In this document: in pieces, positions 25,594 to 33,479 of the stretch
Position numbering within the stretch: the first letter of the stretch is position 1
Layout of the letters: each line of letters starts with the position of its first letter
Source: Prevotella communis
Lineage (GTDB): Bacteria; Bacteroidota; Bacteroidia; Bacteroidales; Bacteroidaceae
Direction of reading: 5' to 3'
NCBI RefSeq assembly: GCF_022024115.1
Contig: NZ_CP091792.1
Location: forward strand, 1,302,001 to 1,366,000
DNA length: 64,000 bases
Translations under genes and position numbers: made by a program
The notes under the pieces: generated by a model
The model's database searches: none
Told to the model about the DNA's origin: nothing
Seen by the model: the letters and a program-made list of their open reading frames with translations, nothing else

Positions 25594-28319
25594 TGATGAA
25601 TAAAAAAAGAAATATCCTGTTTGTGGTGGCTGCACTGGGTGCTGCCACCGCTTTCGCGCAAGAGCCTGTGCGCTCTTCGTCCAGTCTCTATCTGCATGCC
25701 CAGAAAAAGGCTGATGTGTCTCTGCCTTATGCCATCTCGGCCGAGGGCAAGCGATTCCAGCCAACATGGGGTTTGGATCTGGCTTGGAATAATGAGTCAA
25801 ATTTGCGTAAGGGCGTCAACCACATGGGTAAGGAGAATGTCGGCATCGGTCGTACATCATTCCGTGTGCTGAATGCGCTGAAAGATGGTAATCAGTTGAC
25901 ATCAGACCAGATAGAAGGACTACGTTCGCGTTCGAATGTATTTGATAATGTGGTGGGCAGAACCCTGCCATTGGTTATCAACTGTGACAACGGTTATATG
26001 CCCAATGGTCATACAGGACCGTATATCAATACTTACTATACAGCTGAAGATAAGAGTGTTGATGTAGAACATTGGGCTAAGTGCATTGAGGCTCACGTGC
26101 TTTGGATGAAGACGAATACTAGTCATCCGATAGTTGGTGTGTCGCCGTTTAATGAGCCTGATAACGCTTGGGAAAAGAACCTTGCGGGTGAAATACAGGG
26201 AAATGCAGGGGATGAGGCTAATGTGGCAAAGTTACTGAAAAGCTATGATTCGATGAATGGCATCGTCATCGCTGGTGCCAACACGCTGAATAATGACAAC
26301 GCATGGAACTGGTTTAATGCTGGCAAACAGTATTACGACTGGGGAAATACCCATCAGTTGGCGGGCTCGTTCGCTAATTTCGCTAACTTCTATCAGCAAC
26401 TGAAAAACGCTGAAAAGGTGGGTTTCGATGACGAGATGCACAATGTTGTTGAGGCTATGGTAGGACTGGAATACGGCATGACTGTCGGCATCTGGTGGGG
26501 CTTCGACAGTCGTGCGCGTGGTGAGTTCTGCGATATAAGTCGCAATGGCGTGCGTCTGGCTTATGGTGAGCACCGCAACAACTGGACGGCGGCCAGCGTT
26601 TATCGTCATGATGACGGACGCGTAAAGGCTTTTGTTGGCTCCAGTGAACGTCAGGCTAAGACCACCACTTATCAGTTTGTCTCTACTGAGCGTGATGTCT
26701 ATTATGATGGTTATGGTCCTGTACACGAGTTCGTGATGGAGATGCCTGGTGGTACGGGCTATCAGACAGGACAGACCAACGGTGAGCGTGTAATCAATGT
26801 GACGTGGGGCGAGGACGTGCCTCCTTCTGAGATTAACGGTACTTATAAACTGTTGAACAAGGTTTCGGGTGCTACTGGTAATGTCGTAAGCTATACTTCC
26901 AGTGGTGATGTGATTAAGCAGTCAAGGTACACGGGTTCCAAGAAACAGCAGTGGACGGTGAAACCTTGTAGTTCTCGCATTGGTGGTGATTATAGCTTCT
27001 ATAATATCGAGTCGGTGGATAATGCCAATATTCGCATGAATGTGAAGGATTATTCCAAGAGTCAGGCTGATATCCTGGCGTGGACGCAGAATGGTCCTAC
27101 CAGCAACGAACAGTGGTATCTGGAGTATGACGGCAATGGCTATTACTTGATTCGTAACCGTGAGAGTGCACTCTATCTGGCATCGGCAGGCACTAGTACA
27201 ATGGCCAAGATTATCCAGACCCCAGAACTTACGGGTACTAATCGTGATCGTATGCTGTTCCGTTTCGTTCCCGTGGACGTAACTTACGATACTGCAGCTC
27301 CTGCCAAGCCTGCTGGCTTGCTGGCTGAGTCGCAGTCGGCCTCTGTTCGTCTCTCATGGACGGCTAATACAGAAACGGATGTGGAAGGCTATATGGTGGT
27401 GCGTGCGCCTAAGGGTACTGACGACTGGAACACCATCGCCCGTCAGCTCACGGAGACTTATTTCGTAGATAATACCTGTCGTCCTAATACCTCTTATATA
27501 TATAAGGTAAAGGCGATAGACCGTTCGCAGAATATATCTGAGGCTTCTGATGTCGTTGAGGCTGCTCCGCTGAGTCAGCCTACGATGATTGCCCGTTGGG
27601 ATTTCGAGGATAATCTCAATGACGACACGCAGAATATGCTGGATATGGCTTCACCTTCTACGCCTAAGTATGTGGCTGACCATAAGGTGGGCGATAAGTC
27701 TTTGTCGCTGACTGCCCAGTTCGTTCAGTTGCCTTATCGTGTTGCTGATAGTGATGAACTCTCTGTTGCTATGTGGGTTAAGTGGAACACATCTACGACT
27801 CAGTGGCAGCGTATCTTCGATTTCGGTAATGACGAGGACCATTATCTGTTCCTGACACCCAATAGCGGTACCTCTAAGATGCGCTTCGCCATTAAGAACG
27901 GAGGTGATGAACAGATTCTCGACTGTCCTTCGAAGTTGTCAAGCTATCTGTGGAAGCATGTTGTGGTGACGATGGGTAAGGATAAGACTGCAATCTATGT
28001 TGATGGTACAGAGGTTGCTTCTACTACAGGTATCACCATTAAGCCCAGCGATATCCGTCCGGTATTGAATTATCTGGGACGCAGTCAGTATACGGCAGAC
28101 CCCAATATCTCGGCTAATTATGATGATGTGCGCATATTCAACTACGCCCTTAGTGCTGACGAGGTGAAGGCTGTGAAGGACGGTACCTATACCAACATCC
28201 AGTCTGTTGAGAATTCCGACGCCGTCAGTAAACCAATCTATACGATTGATGGTAAACGGATTGACCGACCCCAACAGGGCATTAATATCATTGACAGCAG
28301 GAAGATTTTGATGAAGTAA
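25593..28319 (+). CDS. Secreted clan GH-A-like glycosidase with ricin, Fn3 and LamG modules
   Basis: 908 residues with signal peptide ending ...ATAFAQE. A TIM-barrel-like catalytic part (about 30-400) has GVSPFNEPDNAWE near residue 186 (acid/base Glu of NEP) and HNVVEAMVGLEYG near 285 as a nucleophile candidate; GH30/GH39-like, but the family cannot be fixed by eye. A ricin/beta-trefoil-type region with repeated QxW (KKQQWTVKP, NEQWYLEY) covers about 420-560, an Fn3 domain 575-660, and a LamG/concanavalin fold 665-865. The C-terminus IYTIDGKRIDRPQQGINII...KILMK is the same tail as the preceding enzyme. The ATG overlaps the preceding TGA, so both are one transcription unit. Confidence 0.75.
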   Translation: MMNKKRNILFVVAALGAATAFAQEPVRSSSSLYLHAQKKADVSLPYAISAEGKRFQPTWGLDLAWNNESNLRKGVNHMGKENVGIGRTSFRVLNALKDGNQLTSDQIEGLRSRSNVFDNVVGRTLPLVINCDNGYMPNGHTGPYINTYYTAEDKSVDVEHWAKCIEAHVLWMKTNTSHPIVGVSPFNEPDNAWEKNLAGEIQGNAGDEANVAKLLKSYDSMNGIVIAGANTLNNDNAWNWFNAGKQYYDWGNTHQLAGSFANFANFYQQLKNAEKVGFDDEMHNVVEAMVGLEYGMTVGIWWGFDSRARGEFCDISRNGVRLAYGEHRNNWTAASVYRHDDGRVKAFVGSSERQAKTTTYQFVSTERDVYYDGYGPVHEFVMEMPGGTGYQTGQTNGERVINVTWGEDVPPSEINGTYKLLNKVSGATGNVVSYTSSGDVIKQSRYTGSKKQQWTVKPCSSRIGGDYSFYNIESVDNANIRMNVKDYSKSQADILAWTQNGPTSNEQWYLEYDGNGYYLIRNRESALYLASAGTSTMAKIIQTPELTGTNRDRMLFRFVPVDVTYDTAAPAKPAGLLAESQSASVRLSWTANTETDVEGYMVVRAPKGTDDWNTIARQLTETYFVDNTCRPNTSYIYKVKAIDRSQNISEASDVVEAAPLSQPTMIARWDFEDNLNDDTQNMLDMASPSTPKYVADHKVGDKSLSLTAQFVQLPYRVADSDELSVAMWVKWNTSTTQWQRIFDFGNDEDHYLFLTPNSGTSKMRFAIKNGGDEQILDCPSKLSSYLWKHVVVTMGKDKTAIYVDGTEVASTTGITIKPSDIRPVLNYLGRSQYTADPNISANYDDVRIFNYALSADEVKAVKDGTYTNIQSVENSDAVSKPIYTIDGKRIDRPQQGINIIDSRKILMK

Positions 28320-28326
28320 TAAAACA

Positions 28327-28354
28327 GAAAGAGGATGCGGATGCATCCTCTTTC
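28327..28354. terminator. Bidirectional terminator between the glycosidases and fcl
   Basis: A perfect 12-bp stem, GAAAGAGGATGC / GCATCCTCTTTC, with loop GGAT and T-rich right flank. Confidence 0.88.
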
Positions 28355-28355
28355 T

Positions 28356-29528
28356 TTATTTCTCCAACGATAGTTTGTACCACTCAAAGAGTTTTTTCAC
28401 ACCTTCGTCAATCTCTACCTTGTGTGTCCAACCTAATCGGTGCAACTTGGATACATCAATCAGTTTACGCATCGTGCCGTCGGGTTTCGTACTGTCAAAT
28501 TCGATGGTGCCTTCAAAGCCCACGGCCTTGGCTACCAGTTCCGACAGCTCGCGAATGGACAGTTCCTTGCCAGTACCTACGTTGATATGACAGTTGCGTA
28601 TCTCGCCCAATGAGGGGATGGCTCCACCGCGGCCAGCCGAATGGTTACGGTCTACGGCGCCATCGGTCTTGGCACCATAGTGCACGCTGGAGTATTTCTC
28701 AATGCCTATCACGTCGCTGAAGTCTACGTTCAGCAATACGTGTACGCTGGCATCTGCCATATCTTCACTCCACAGGAATTCGCGCAGTGGTGTACCAGTA
28801 CCCCAAAGGGTCACCTTATTGTCTTCAATACCATACTTCGACAAGATGTTCAGTATATCGTCGTGTGATGATGACCCATCTACGCCCTCTACAGGACGTT
28901 TGTTGAGGTCAATGGCAATCTTGTCCCACTCGCCATCGTGAATCAACTTGGCCAGGTATACCTTGCGCATCATGGCTGGCATTACATGACTATTCTCCAG
29001 ATGGAAATTATCATTGGGGCCATACAGGTTGGTGGGCATCACAGCGATATAGTTGGTTCCGTATTGCAGGTTGTAACTTTCGCACATCTTCAGGCCTGCT
29101 ATTTTCGCAATGGCATATTCCTCGTTGGTATATTCCAGAGGCGACGTCAGCAGACAATCCTCCGTCATAGGCTGAGGTGCATTCTTGGGATAGATACAGG
29201 TAGAGCCCAGAAACAGCAGTCGCTGCACGCCGTGCTTATAGGCCTCGCCAATCACGTTGCATTGCATCATCATGTTCTGCATGATGAAGTCAGCACGATA
29301 CAGGCTGTTGGCCATGATACCACCCACAAAGGCAGCTGCCAGCACCACCGCATCAGGCTTCTCCTCATCAAAGAACTGGCGTACGGCCACCTGGTCTGTC
29401 AGATCCAGTTCCTTGTGACTTCTGCCCACCAGGTTTGTATAACCTCTCTGCAACAGGTTATTCCAAATAGCGGAGCCCACAAGTCCGTGATGCCCCGCTA
29501 CATATATTTTCGCGTTTTTATCTAACAC
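28356..29528 (-). CDS. fcl: GDP-L-fucose synthase
   Basis: 390 residues, extended SDR. The NADP site is YVAGHHGLVGSAIWNNL, with DLTDQVAVRQFF, GSTCIYPKNAPQPMTEDCLL and the catalytic YAIAKIAG (Tyr-x-x-x-Lys). It epimerises and reduces GDP-4-keto-6-deoxymannose to GDP-fucose. It is about 70 residues longer than the E. coli enzyme because of inserts around residues 200-225 (VEGVDGSSSHDD) and 275-320 (VIGIEKYSSVHYGAK to NCHINVGTG), a pattern I associate with Bacteroidetes. It is the last gene of manC-gmd-fcl; the spacer to gmd is low-complexity TCAATTATCAATT sequence. Confidence 0.93.
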   Translation of the reverse strand: MLDKNAKIYVAGHHGLVGSAIWNNLLQRGYTNLVGRSHKELDLTDQVAVRQFFDEEKPDAVVLAAAFVGGIMANSLYRADFIMQNMMMQCNVIGEAYKHGVQRLLFLGSTCIYPKNAPQPMTEDCLLTSPLEYTNEEYAIAKIAGLKMCESYNLQYGTNYIAVMPTNLYGPNDNFHLENSHVMPAMMRKVYLAKLIHDGEWDKIAIDLNKRPVEGVDGSSSHDDILNILSKYGIEDNKVTLWGTGTPLREFLWSEDMADASVHVLLNVDFSDVIGIEKYSSVHYGAKTDGAVDRNHSAGRGGAIPSLGEIRNCHINVGTGKELSIRELSELVAKAVGFEGTIEFDSTKPDGTMRKLIDVSKLHRLGWTHKVEIDEGVKKLFEWYKLSLEK

Positions 29529-29529
29529 A

Positions 29530-29565
29530 ATTCCTAATTGTCAATTATCAATTATCAATTCTCAA
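29530..29565. repeat. AATTATCA simple repeat in the gmd-fcl spacer
   Basis: About four tandem imperfect copies of an 8-10-base unit TCAATTATCA fill the gap between gmd and fcl. It is of the same low-complexity class as the spacers at 7984 and 36219. Confidence 0.55.
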
Positions 29566-30657
29566 TTATTTCACGATACCTTTCTCCAGATATTCTTCCA
29601 GATTGGTACGAACCTTGGCGGCAGCACCGTCGGCAGCAACCTTAGCCATATCGCTGTCCACCATAATCTTTATCAGTTCCTCAAACGAGGTTTTATTGGG
29701 GTTCCATCCCAACTTGGCCTTTGCCTTCGAGGGGTCGCCCCACAGGTTGACCACATCGGTAGGACGGTAGAAGTCGGGTGATACCTCAATGAGTACTCTT
29801 CCTGTTGCTTTGTCGATACCTTTCTCGTTAGCACCCTCACCAACAAATTCCAGTTCGATGCCAACGTGCTTGAAGGCATAGTAGCAGAATTCGCGTACGG
29901 AGTGTTGCACACCGGTAGCAATGACAAAGTCTTCCGGTTTCTCCTGTTGCAGGATGAGCCACATACACTCTACGTAATCCTTTGCATAGCCCCAGTCGCG
30001 CAGACTGCCCAGGTTACCAAGATATAACTTGTCCTGCTTGCCCTGCTTGATACGGGCTGCAGCCAGCGTAATCTTACGTGTCACAAAGGTTTCACCGCGA
30101 CGCTCACTCTCATGATTAAACAGAATACCTGAGCAGCAGTACATATCGTATGCTTCACGATATTCCTTCACAATCCAGAAACCGTATTGCTTGGCAACGG
30201 CATAGGGAGAGTAGGGGTGGAAGGGCGTTTCCTCGTTCTGGGGCACCTCTTCTACTTTTCCATAGAGCTCAGAGGTAGATGCCTGATAGATACGGCACTG
30301 GTCCTTCAGTCCCAACTGGCGTACAGCCTCCAGTATGCGGAGCACACCAACGGCATCCACGTCAGCAGTAAACTCTGGTGAGTCAAATGATACCTGTACA
30401 TGACTCTGTGCTGCCAGATTGTATATCTCTGTGGGTTTTACCTTGCCGATAACGCCCAGAATACTCATCGAGTCGCCCAGGTCGGCATAATGCAGGTGGA
30501 AATTGGGCTTTCCCTCCAGATGGGCAATGCGTTCGCGGTAGTCAACTGACGAACGGCGTATGGTGCCATGCACCTCATATCCCTTCTCCAGCAGGAATTC
30601 TGCCAGGTAAGAGCCGTCCTGGCCGGTGATGCCAGTGATTAGTGCGATATTCTTCAT
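29566..30657 (-). CDS. gmd: GDP-mannose 4,6-dehydratase
   Basis: 363 residues, SDR fold. It opens [20 protein letters not shown] (NADP loop), then [59 protein letters not shown] and the catalytic [11 protein letters not shown]. It converts GDP-mannose to GDP-4-keto-6-deoxymannose for Fcl. The start lies directly at the manC stop (30657/30658), so translation is coupled. The product supports fucosylation of capsule and surface glycoproteins in Bacteroidales. Confidence 0.95.
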   Translation of the reverse strand: MKNIALITGITGQDGSYLAEFLLEKGYEVHGTIRRSSVDYRERIAHLEGKPNFHLHYADLGDSMSILGVIGKVKPTEIYNLAAQSHVQVSFDSPEFTADVDAVGVLRILEAVRQLGLKDQCRIYQASTSELYGKVEEVPQNEETPFHPYSPYAVAKQYGFWIVKEYREAYDMYCCSGILFNHESERRGETFVTRKITLAAARIKQGKQDKLYLGNLGSLRDWGYAKDYVECMWLILQQEKPEDFVIATGVQHSVREFCYYAFKHVGIELEFVGEGANEKGIDKATGRVLIEVSPDFYRPTDVVNLWGDPSKAKAKLGWNPNKTSFEELIKIMVDSDMAKVAADGAAAKVRTNLEEYLEKGIVK

Positions 30658-31725
30658 TTAGTTTTCTCCACTGAATTGCTTAATACGCTGTTCCTCTGAC
30701 AGTTTACAGATAAGCAGCGTGTCATTGTTCTCTGCTACGATGTAGCCGTCCAGTCCCTGTACTACCACCTTCTTCTCCTGTGTGGTATGAATCATACAGT
30801 TGTGGGTATCAAAGACGCTGATATTCTCGCCGATGAGGGCATTGCCGTAGATGTCGCGCTTCGACTGTGTCTGCAGTGAGCCCCATGTGCCCAGGTCACT
30901 CCATCCGAAGTCGGCAGGACAAACAAAGATTTCCTCAGCCTTCTCCATGATGGCATAGTCCACAGAGATATTCTCGCACTGGGGGAACTTCTCGTTGATC
31001 ATCTCCTGCTCCTGTGGTGTGCCGTAGATGGGCAGCATCTGCTCGAAAATCTTGTTCATCTTGGGCTGATAGATACGGAAAGCATTGACAATTGTCGATA
31101 CGTTCCAGATAAAGATACCCGCATTCCAGAAATAGTAGTTCTTCTTGATATACTGCTCAGCGGTCTTCAAATCGGGCTTCTCGCGGAAAGAGTCCACACG
31201 GAAGATGCCCTTGTTTCTCAGAGAAGAGGCTGACAGGTCGGCCTGAATATAACCATAGCCCGTCTCAGGACGTGTAGGCTTCATACCCAGTGTCACGATG
31301 GCATCGCTCTCGGCGGTGAAGTTCATACACTCTGTGATGACACGCTGAAACTCCTGTACGTTCATCACGATATGATCGCTGGGGGTTACCACAATATTGG
31401 CCTTGGGGTCTTTTGACTTAATACGCCAGGAAACGTAGGCAATACAGGGTGCAGTATTTCTGCGGCATGGCTCGCATAGAATATTTCCTGCTGGCATCTC
31501 TGGCAGTTGCTCACGAACGATGTCTACATATTTCTGATTCGTGACTACCCAGATATTCTCAGGTGAAACCAGTTTGTTAAAGCGTTCTACGGTGAGTTGC
31601 AATAATGTCTTTCCCACTCCCAATACATCAATAAACTGCTTTGGCTTTTCTGCAGTGCTCATAGGCCAGAAACGGCTTCCAACACCTCCGGCCATGATAA
31701 CAAGGTGATTATTCTTTTGTGCCAT
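30658..31725 (-). CDS. manC: Mannose-1-phosphate guanylyltransferase
   Basis: 355 residues. The nucleotidyltransferase motif is VIMAGGVGSRFWPMSTAEKPKQF at the N-terminus, with CRRNTAPCIAYVSW, VVTPSDHIV, GYGYIQAD and FREKPD further along and a left-handed-helix-like C-terminus. It makes GDP-mannose from mannose-1-phosphate and GTP. It lacks the C-terminal phosphomannose isomerase domain of bifunctional ManC. First gene of the GDP-fucose operon, with its own -7 element (TAATTTTG) at 31766-31773, divergent from the M48 gene. Confidence 0.95.
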   Translation of the reverse strand: MAQKNNHLVIMAGGVGSRFWPMSTAEKPKQFIDVLGVGKTLLQLTVERFNKLVSPENIWVVTNQKYVDIVREQLPEMPAGNILCEPCRRNTAPCIAYVSWRIKSKDPKANIVVTPSDHIVMNVQEFQRVITECMNFTAESDAIVTLGMKPTRPETGYGYIQADLSASSLRNKGIFRVDSFREKPDLKTAEQYIKKNYYFWNAGIFIWNVSTIVNAFRIYQPKMNKIFEQMLPIYGTPQEQEMINEKFPQCENISVDYAIMEKAEEIFVCPADFGWSDLGTWGSLQTQSKRDIYGNALIGENISVFDTHNCMIHTTQEKKVVVQGLDGYIVAENNDTLLICKLSEEQRIKQFSGEN

Positions 31726-31765
31726 AACAACTACATTTTTTTTCGACTACTATTTTATGAAGTTG

Positions 31766-31773
31766 CAAAATTA
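31766..31773 (-). promoter_or_regulatory. manC operon promoter -7 element
   Basis: TAATTTTG on the minus strand, 40 bases before the manC ATG. The -33 box is weak (TTGC about 18 bases upstream). Confidence 0.55.
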
Positions 31774-31847
31774 CGGAAAAAGAGTGATACTTGCAAGTAA
31801 AAAAGGAAAAATTGTAACGCTCAATTTCCTATTTCAATTATTTTTCG

Positions 31848-31855
31848 TACCTTTG
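31848..31855 (+). promoter_or_regulatory. Promoter -7 element of the M48 gene
   Basis: TACCTTTG, 27 bases before the ATG at 31883; the -33 position reads TTTC rather than TTTG. Confidence 0.6.
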
Positions 31856-31882
31856 CGTCCTGAAATTTATAACCTAAAAATT

Positions 31883-32791
31883 ATGAAAGCAATAAAAATC
31901 GTATTCATGTCGCTGGTGGCAACTATCCTGGTGAGTTGTGGCACCACATCTACCGTACCCATTACGGGACGTAAGCAGACTTTGTTGGTTAGTGATGGTG
32001 AGGTGCTGAGTCTCTCTACCCAGCAGTATCAGCAGTATATGCAGAGTGCTAAGGCATCAACGAATGCTACCAACACAGCGCTGGTAAAGCGTGTTGGACA
32101 GAATCTGGCTAATGCTGTGACTTCCTATCTTAACAGCAATGGCCTGAGTGCTGAGACGCAGAACTATGCCTGGGAGTTTAATCTCGTGCAGGACAAGCAG
32201 GTGAATGCCTGGTGTATGCCTGGTGGTAAGATTGTGGTATACGAGGGCTTGCTGCCTGTTACTCAGGACGAGGCTTCGCTGGCTATCGTGCTGGGTCATG
32301 AGATTGCCCATGCCGTAGCAAAACACTCGGCTGAGCGTCTGAGTAATGAGTACAAGAATCAGTATGGCAATGCCATCCTTGGTGCAGTGGTACAGGGTGC
32401 TGGCGTCAGCGAGAAGACGCAGGCACTTATCTCTTTGGGCCAGCAACTGGGTGGTGCGCTGTGGACCTCTGGTTTCTCTCGTAAGCAGGAGAGCGAGGCC
32501 GACCATATGGGACTCATCTTTGCTGCGATGGCAGGTTACGACCCACAGGTAGCTACCTCTTTCTGGCAGCGTATGGCTGCTCAGAGCAGTGGTAATAGTG
32601 GCGGATTGTTCAGCGATCACCCCTCTGACGAGCAGCGTATCAAGGATATTCAGGGATGGATGCCCGAGGCTCTGAAATATTATGTGCCCAAAAAGACTAC
32701 AACTAGCAAAACTAGCAAAACTAGTAAGACTAGCAAAACTAGCAAGACTAGTAAGACTAGTAAGACTAGCAAAACTAGCAAGAAGAAATAA
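31883..32791 (+). CDS. M48-family zinc metalloprotease lipoprotein with a (Thr-Ser-Lys)9 tail
   Basis: 302 residues. MKAIKIVFMSLVATILVSCGTTS has a lipobox (LVSC), so the mature protein is lipid-anchored. The zinc motif LGHEIAHAVAKHSAERL (HEXXH at about residue 139) and the downstream Glu in SRKQESEADHMGL complete the M48 set; GMPGGKIVVYEGLL-type sequence precedes it. It resembles LoiP/YcaL-type envelope proteases that degrade misfolded outer-membrane proteins. The C-terminus is nine tandem TSK units ending KKK, a basic, low-complexity tail encoded by 9-base repeats. An in-frame ATG at 31757 lies before the promoter and is rejected. The 3' end overlaps aat by 17 bases. Confidence 0.88.
   Translation: MKAIKIVFMSLVATILVSCGTTSTVPITGRKQTLLVSDGEVLSLSTQQYQQYMQSAKASTNATNTALVKRVGQNLANAVTSYLNSNGLSAETQNYAWEFNLVQDKQVNAWCMPGGKIVVYEGLLPVTQDEASLAIVLGHEIAHAVAKHSAERLSNEYKNQYGNAILGAVVQGAGVSEKTQALISLGQQLGGALWTSGFSRKQESEADHMGLIFAAMAGYDPQVATSFWQRMAAQSSGNSGGLFSDHPSDEQRIKDIQGWMPEALKYYVPKKTTTSKTSKTSKTSKTSKTSKTSKTSKTSKKK
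32702..32782 (+). repeat. Nine tandem copies of a 9-base ACTAGYAAR unit inside the M48 gene
   Basis: Each unit encodes Thr-Ser-Lys; copies alternate AGC/AGT and AAA/AAG. The array is in frame and precedes the stop codon directly. Copy number could vary by slippage without a frameshift because the unit is 9 bases. Confidence 0.9.
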
Positions 32792-33419
32792 GCTTCATAT
32801 ATTCGTCGTAACTGATATATCTGCCGCCCATCGATTCCAGATGGGCGGTTTTTAGTTGACAGTCAATAATGCTGCCGTTCAGTTCCTGCATAGTCTTTGC
32901 CAGGTGTATCAGCGCCAGTTTCGAACCGCTTGGCACCAGTGAGAACATGCTCTCGCCAAAGAAAGCCGAACCGATATTCACACCGTAAAGGCCACCCACC
33001 AGTCGTTCTTCCTCCCATACTTCCACGCTGGCAGCAAAGCCCTGACGATGCAGTTCGGTATAGGCCTTGATGATGTCTTCGCCCAACCAGGCACCTTCTT
33101 CGTCGTAGCGCAACTTACTGCAATTGTGGATCACACCTTCAAAATCCTCGTTCAGGCTGAAGGTGTATTTCTTTTTATTTAATAAGGTGCGCATAGAGTG
33201 GGAGATATGTATCTCGTCGGGAAATATCACGAAGCGCTCGTGCGGACAGTACCATACGGGTTCTTCGTTGTCGCGAAACGAGAACCACGGAAAAATGCCG
33301 TGCTGATAGGCCAGCAACAGCCGGTCTATACTCAGGTCGCCGCCCACCGCCAGACAACCGTCTTCATCGGCCAGGCGTGGGTCTGGGAACCACAAATCGT
33401 CGTCTAATTGGTAAACCAC
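32775..33419 (-). CDS. aat: Leucyl/phenylalanyl-tRNA-protein transferase
   Basis: 214 residues. The start VYQLDDDLWFPDPRLADEDGCLAVGG, AYQHGIFPWF and WYCPHERFVIFPDE are signature Aat sequence, and the core acetyltransferase-like fold shows GLYGVNIGSAFFGESMFS and IDCQLKTAHLESMGG. It adds Leu or Phe to proteins with N-terminal Arg or Lys, creating N-degrons read by ClpS. It lies downstream of clpS and clpA on the same strand after a 60-base spacer, so the three probably form one N-degron operon. The 3' end runs into the M48 gene on the other strand. Confidence 0.95.
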   Translation of the reverse strand: MVYQLDDDLWFPDPRLADEDGCLAVGGDLSIDRLLLAYQHGIFPWFSFRDNEEPVWYCPHERFVIFPDEIHISHSMRTLLNKKKYTFSLNEDFEGVIHNCSKLRYDEEGAWLGEDIIKAYTELHRQGFAASVEVWEEERLVGGLYGVNIGSAFFGESMFSLVPSGSKLALIHLAKTMQELNGSIIDCQLKTAHLESMGGRYISYDEYMKLISSC

Positions 33420-33423
33420 CTTA

Positions 33424-33479
33424 TTGAGTTAAGAGTTAAGAGTTCTTGGCGGAGCCAAGCGGCGAAGCCGAGCGAAGAA
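33424..33479. repeat. Simple repeat plus double-hairpin element between clpA and aat
   Basis: Tandem GAGTTAA words are followed by two adjacent short hairpins, CTTGG-cggag-CCAAG and CGGC-gaa-GCCG. This resembles short REP-like intergenic sequence. It could modulate read-through from clpA into aat. Confidence 0.5.

Noticed and set aside
32702..32782. Repeats as a CRISPR array
   Set aside because: The units are directly tandem without spacers and encode TSK in frame; no cas genes are in the window.
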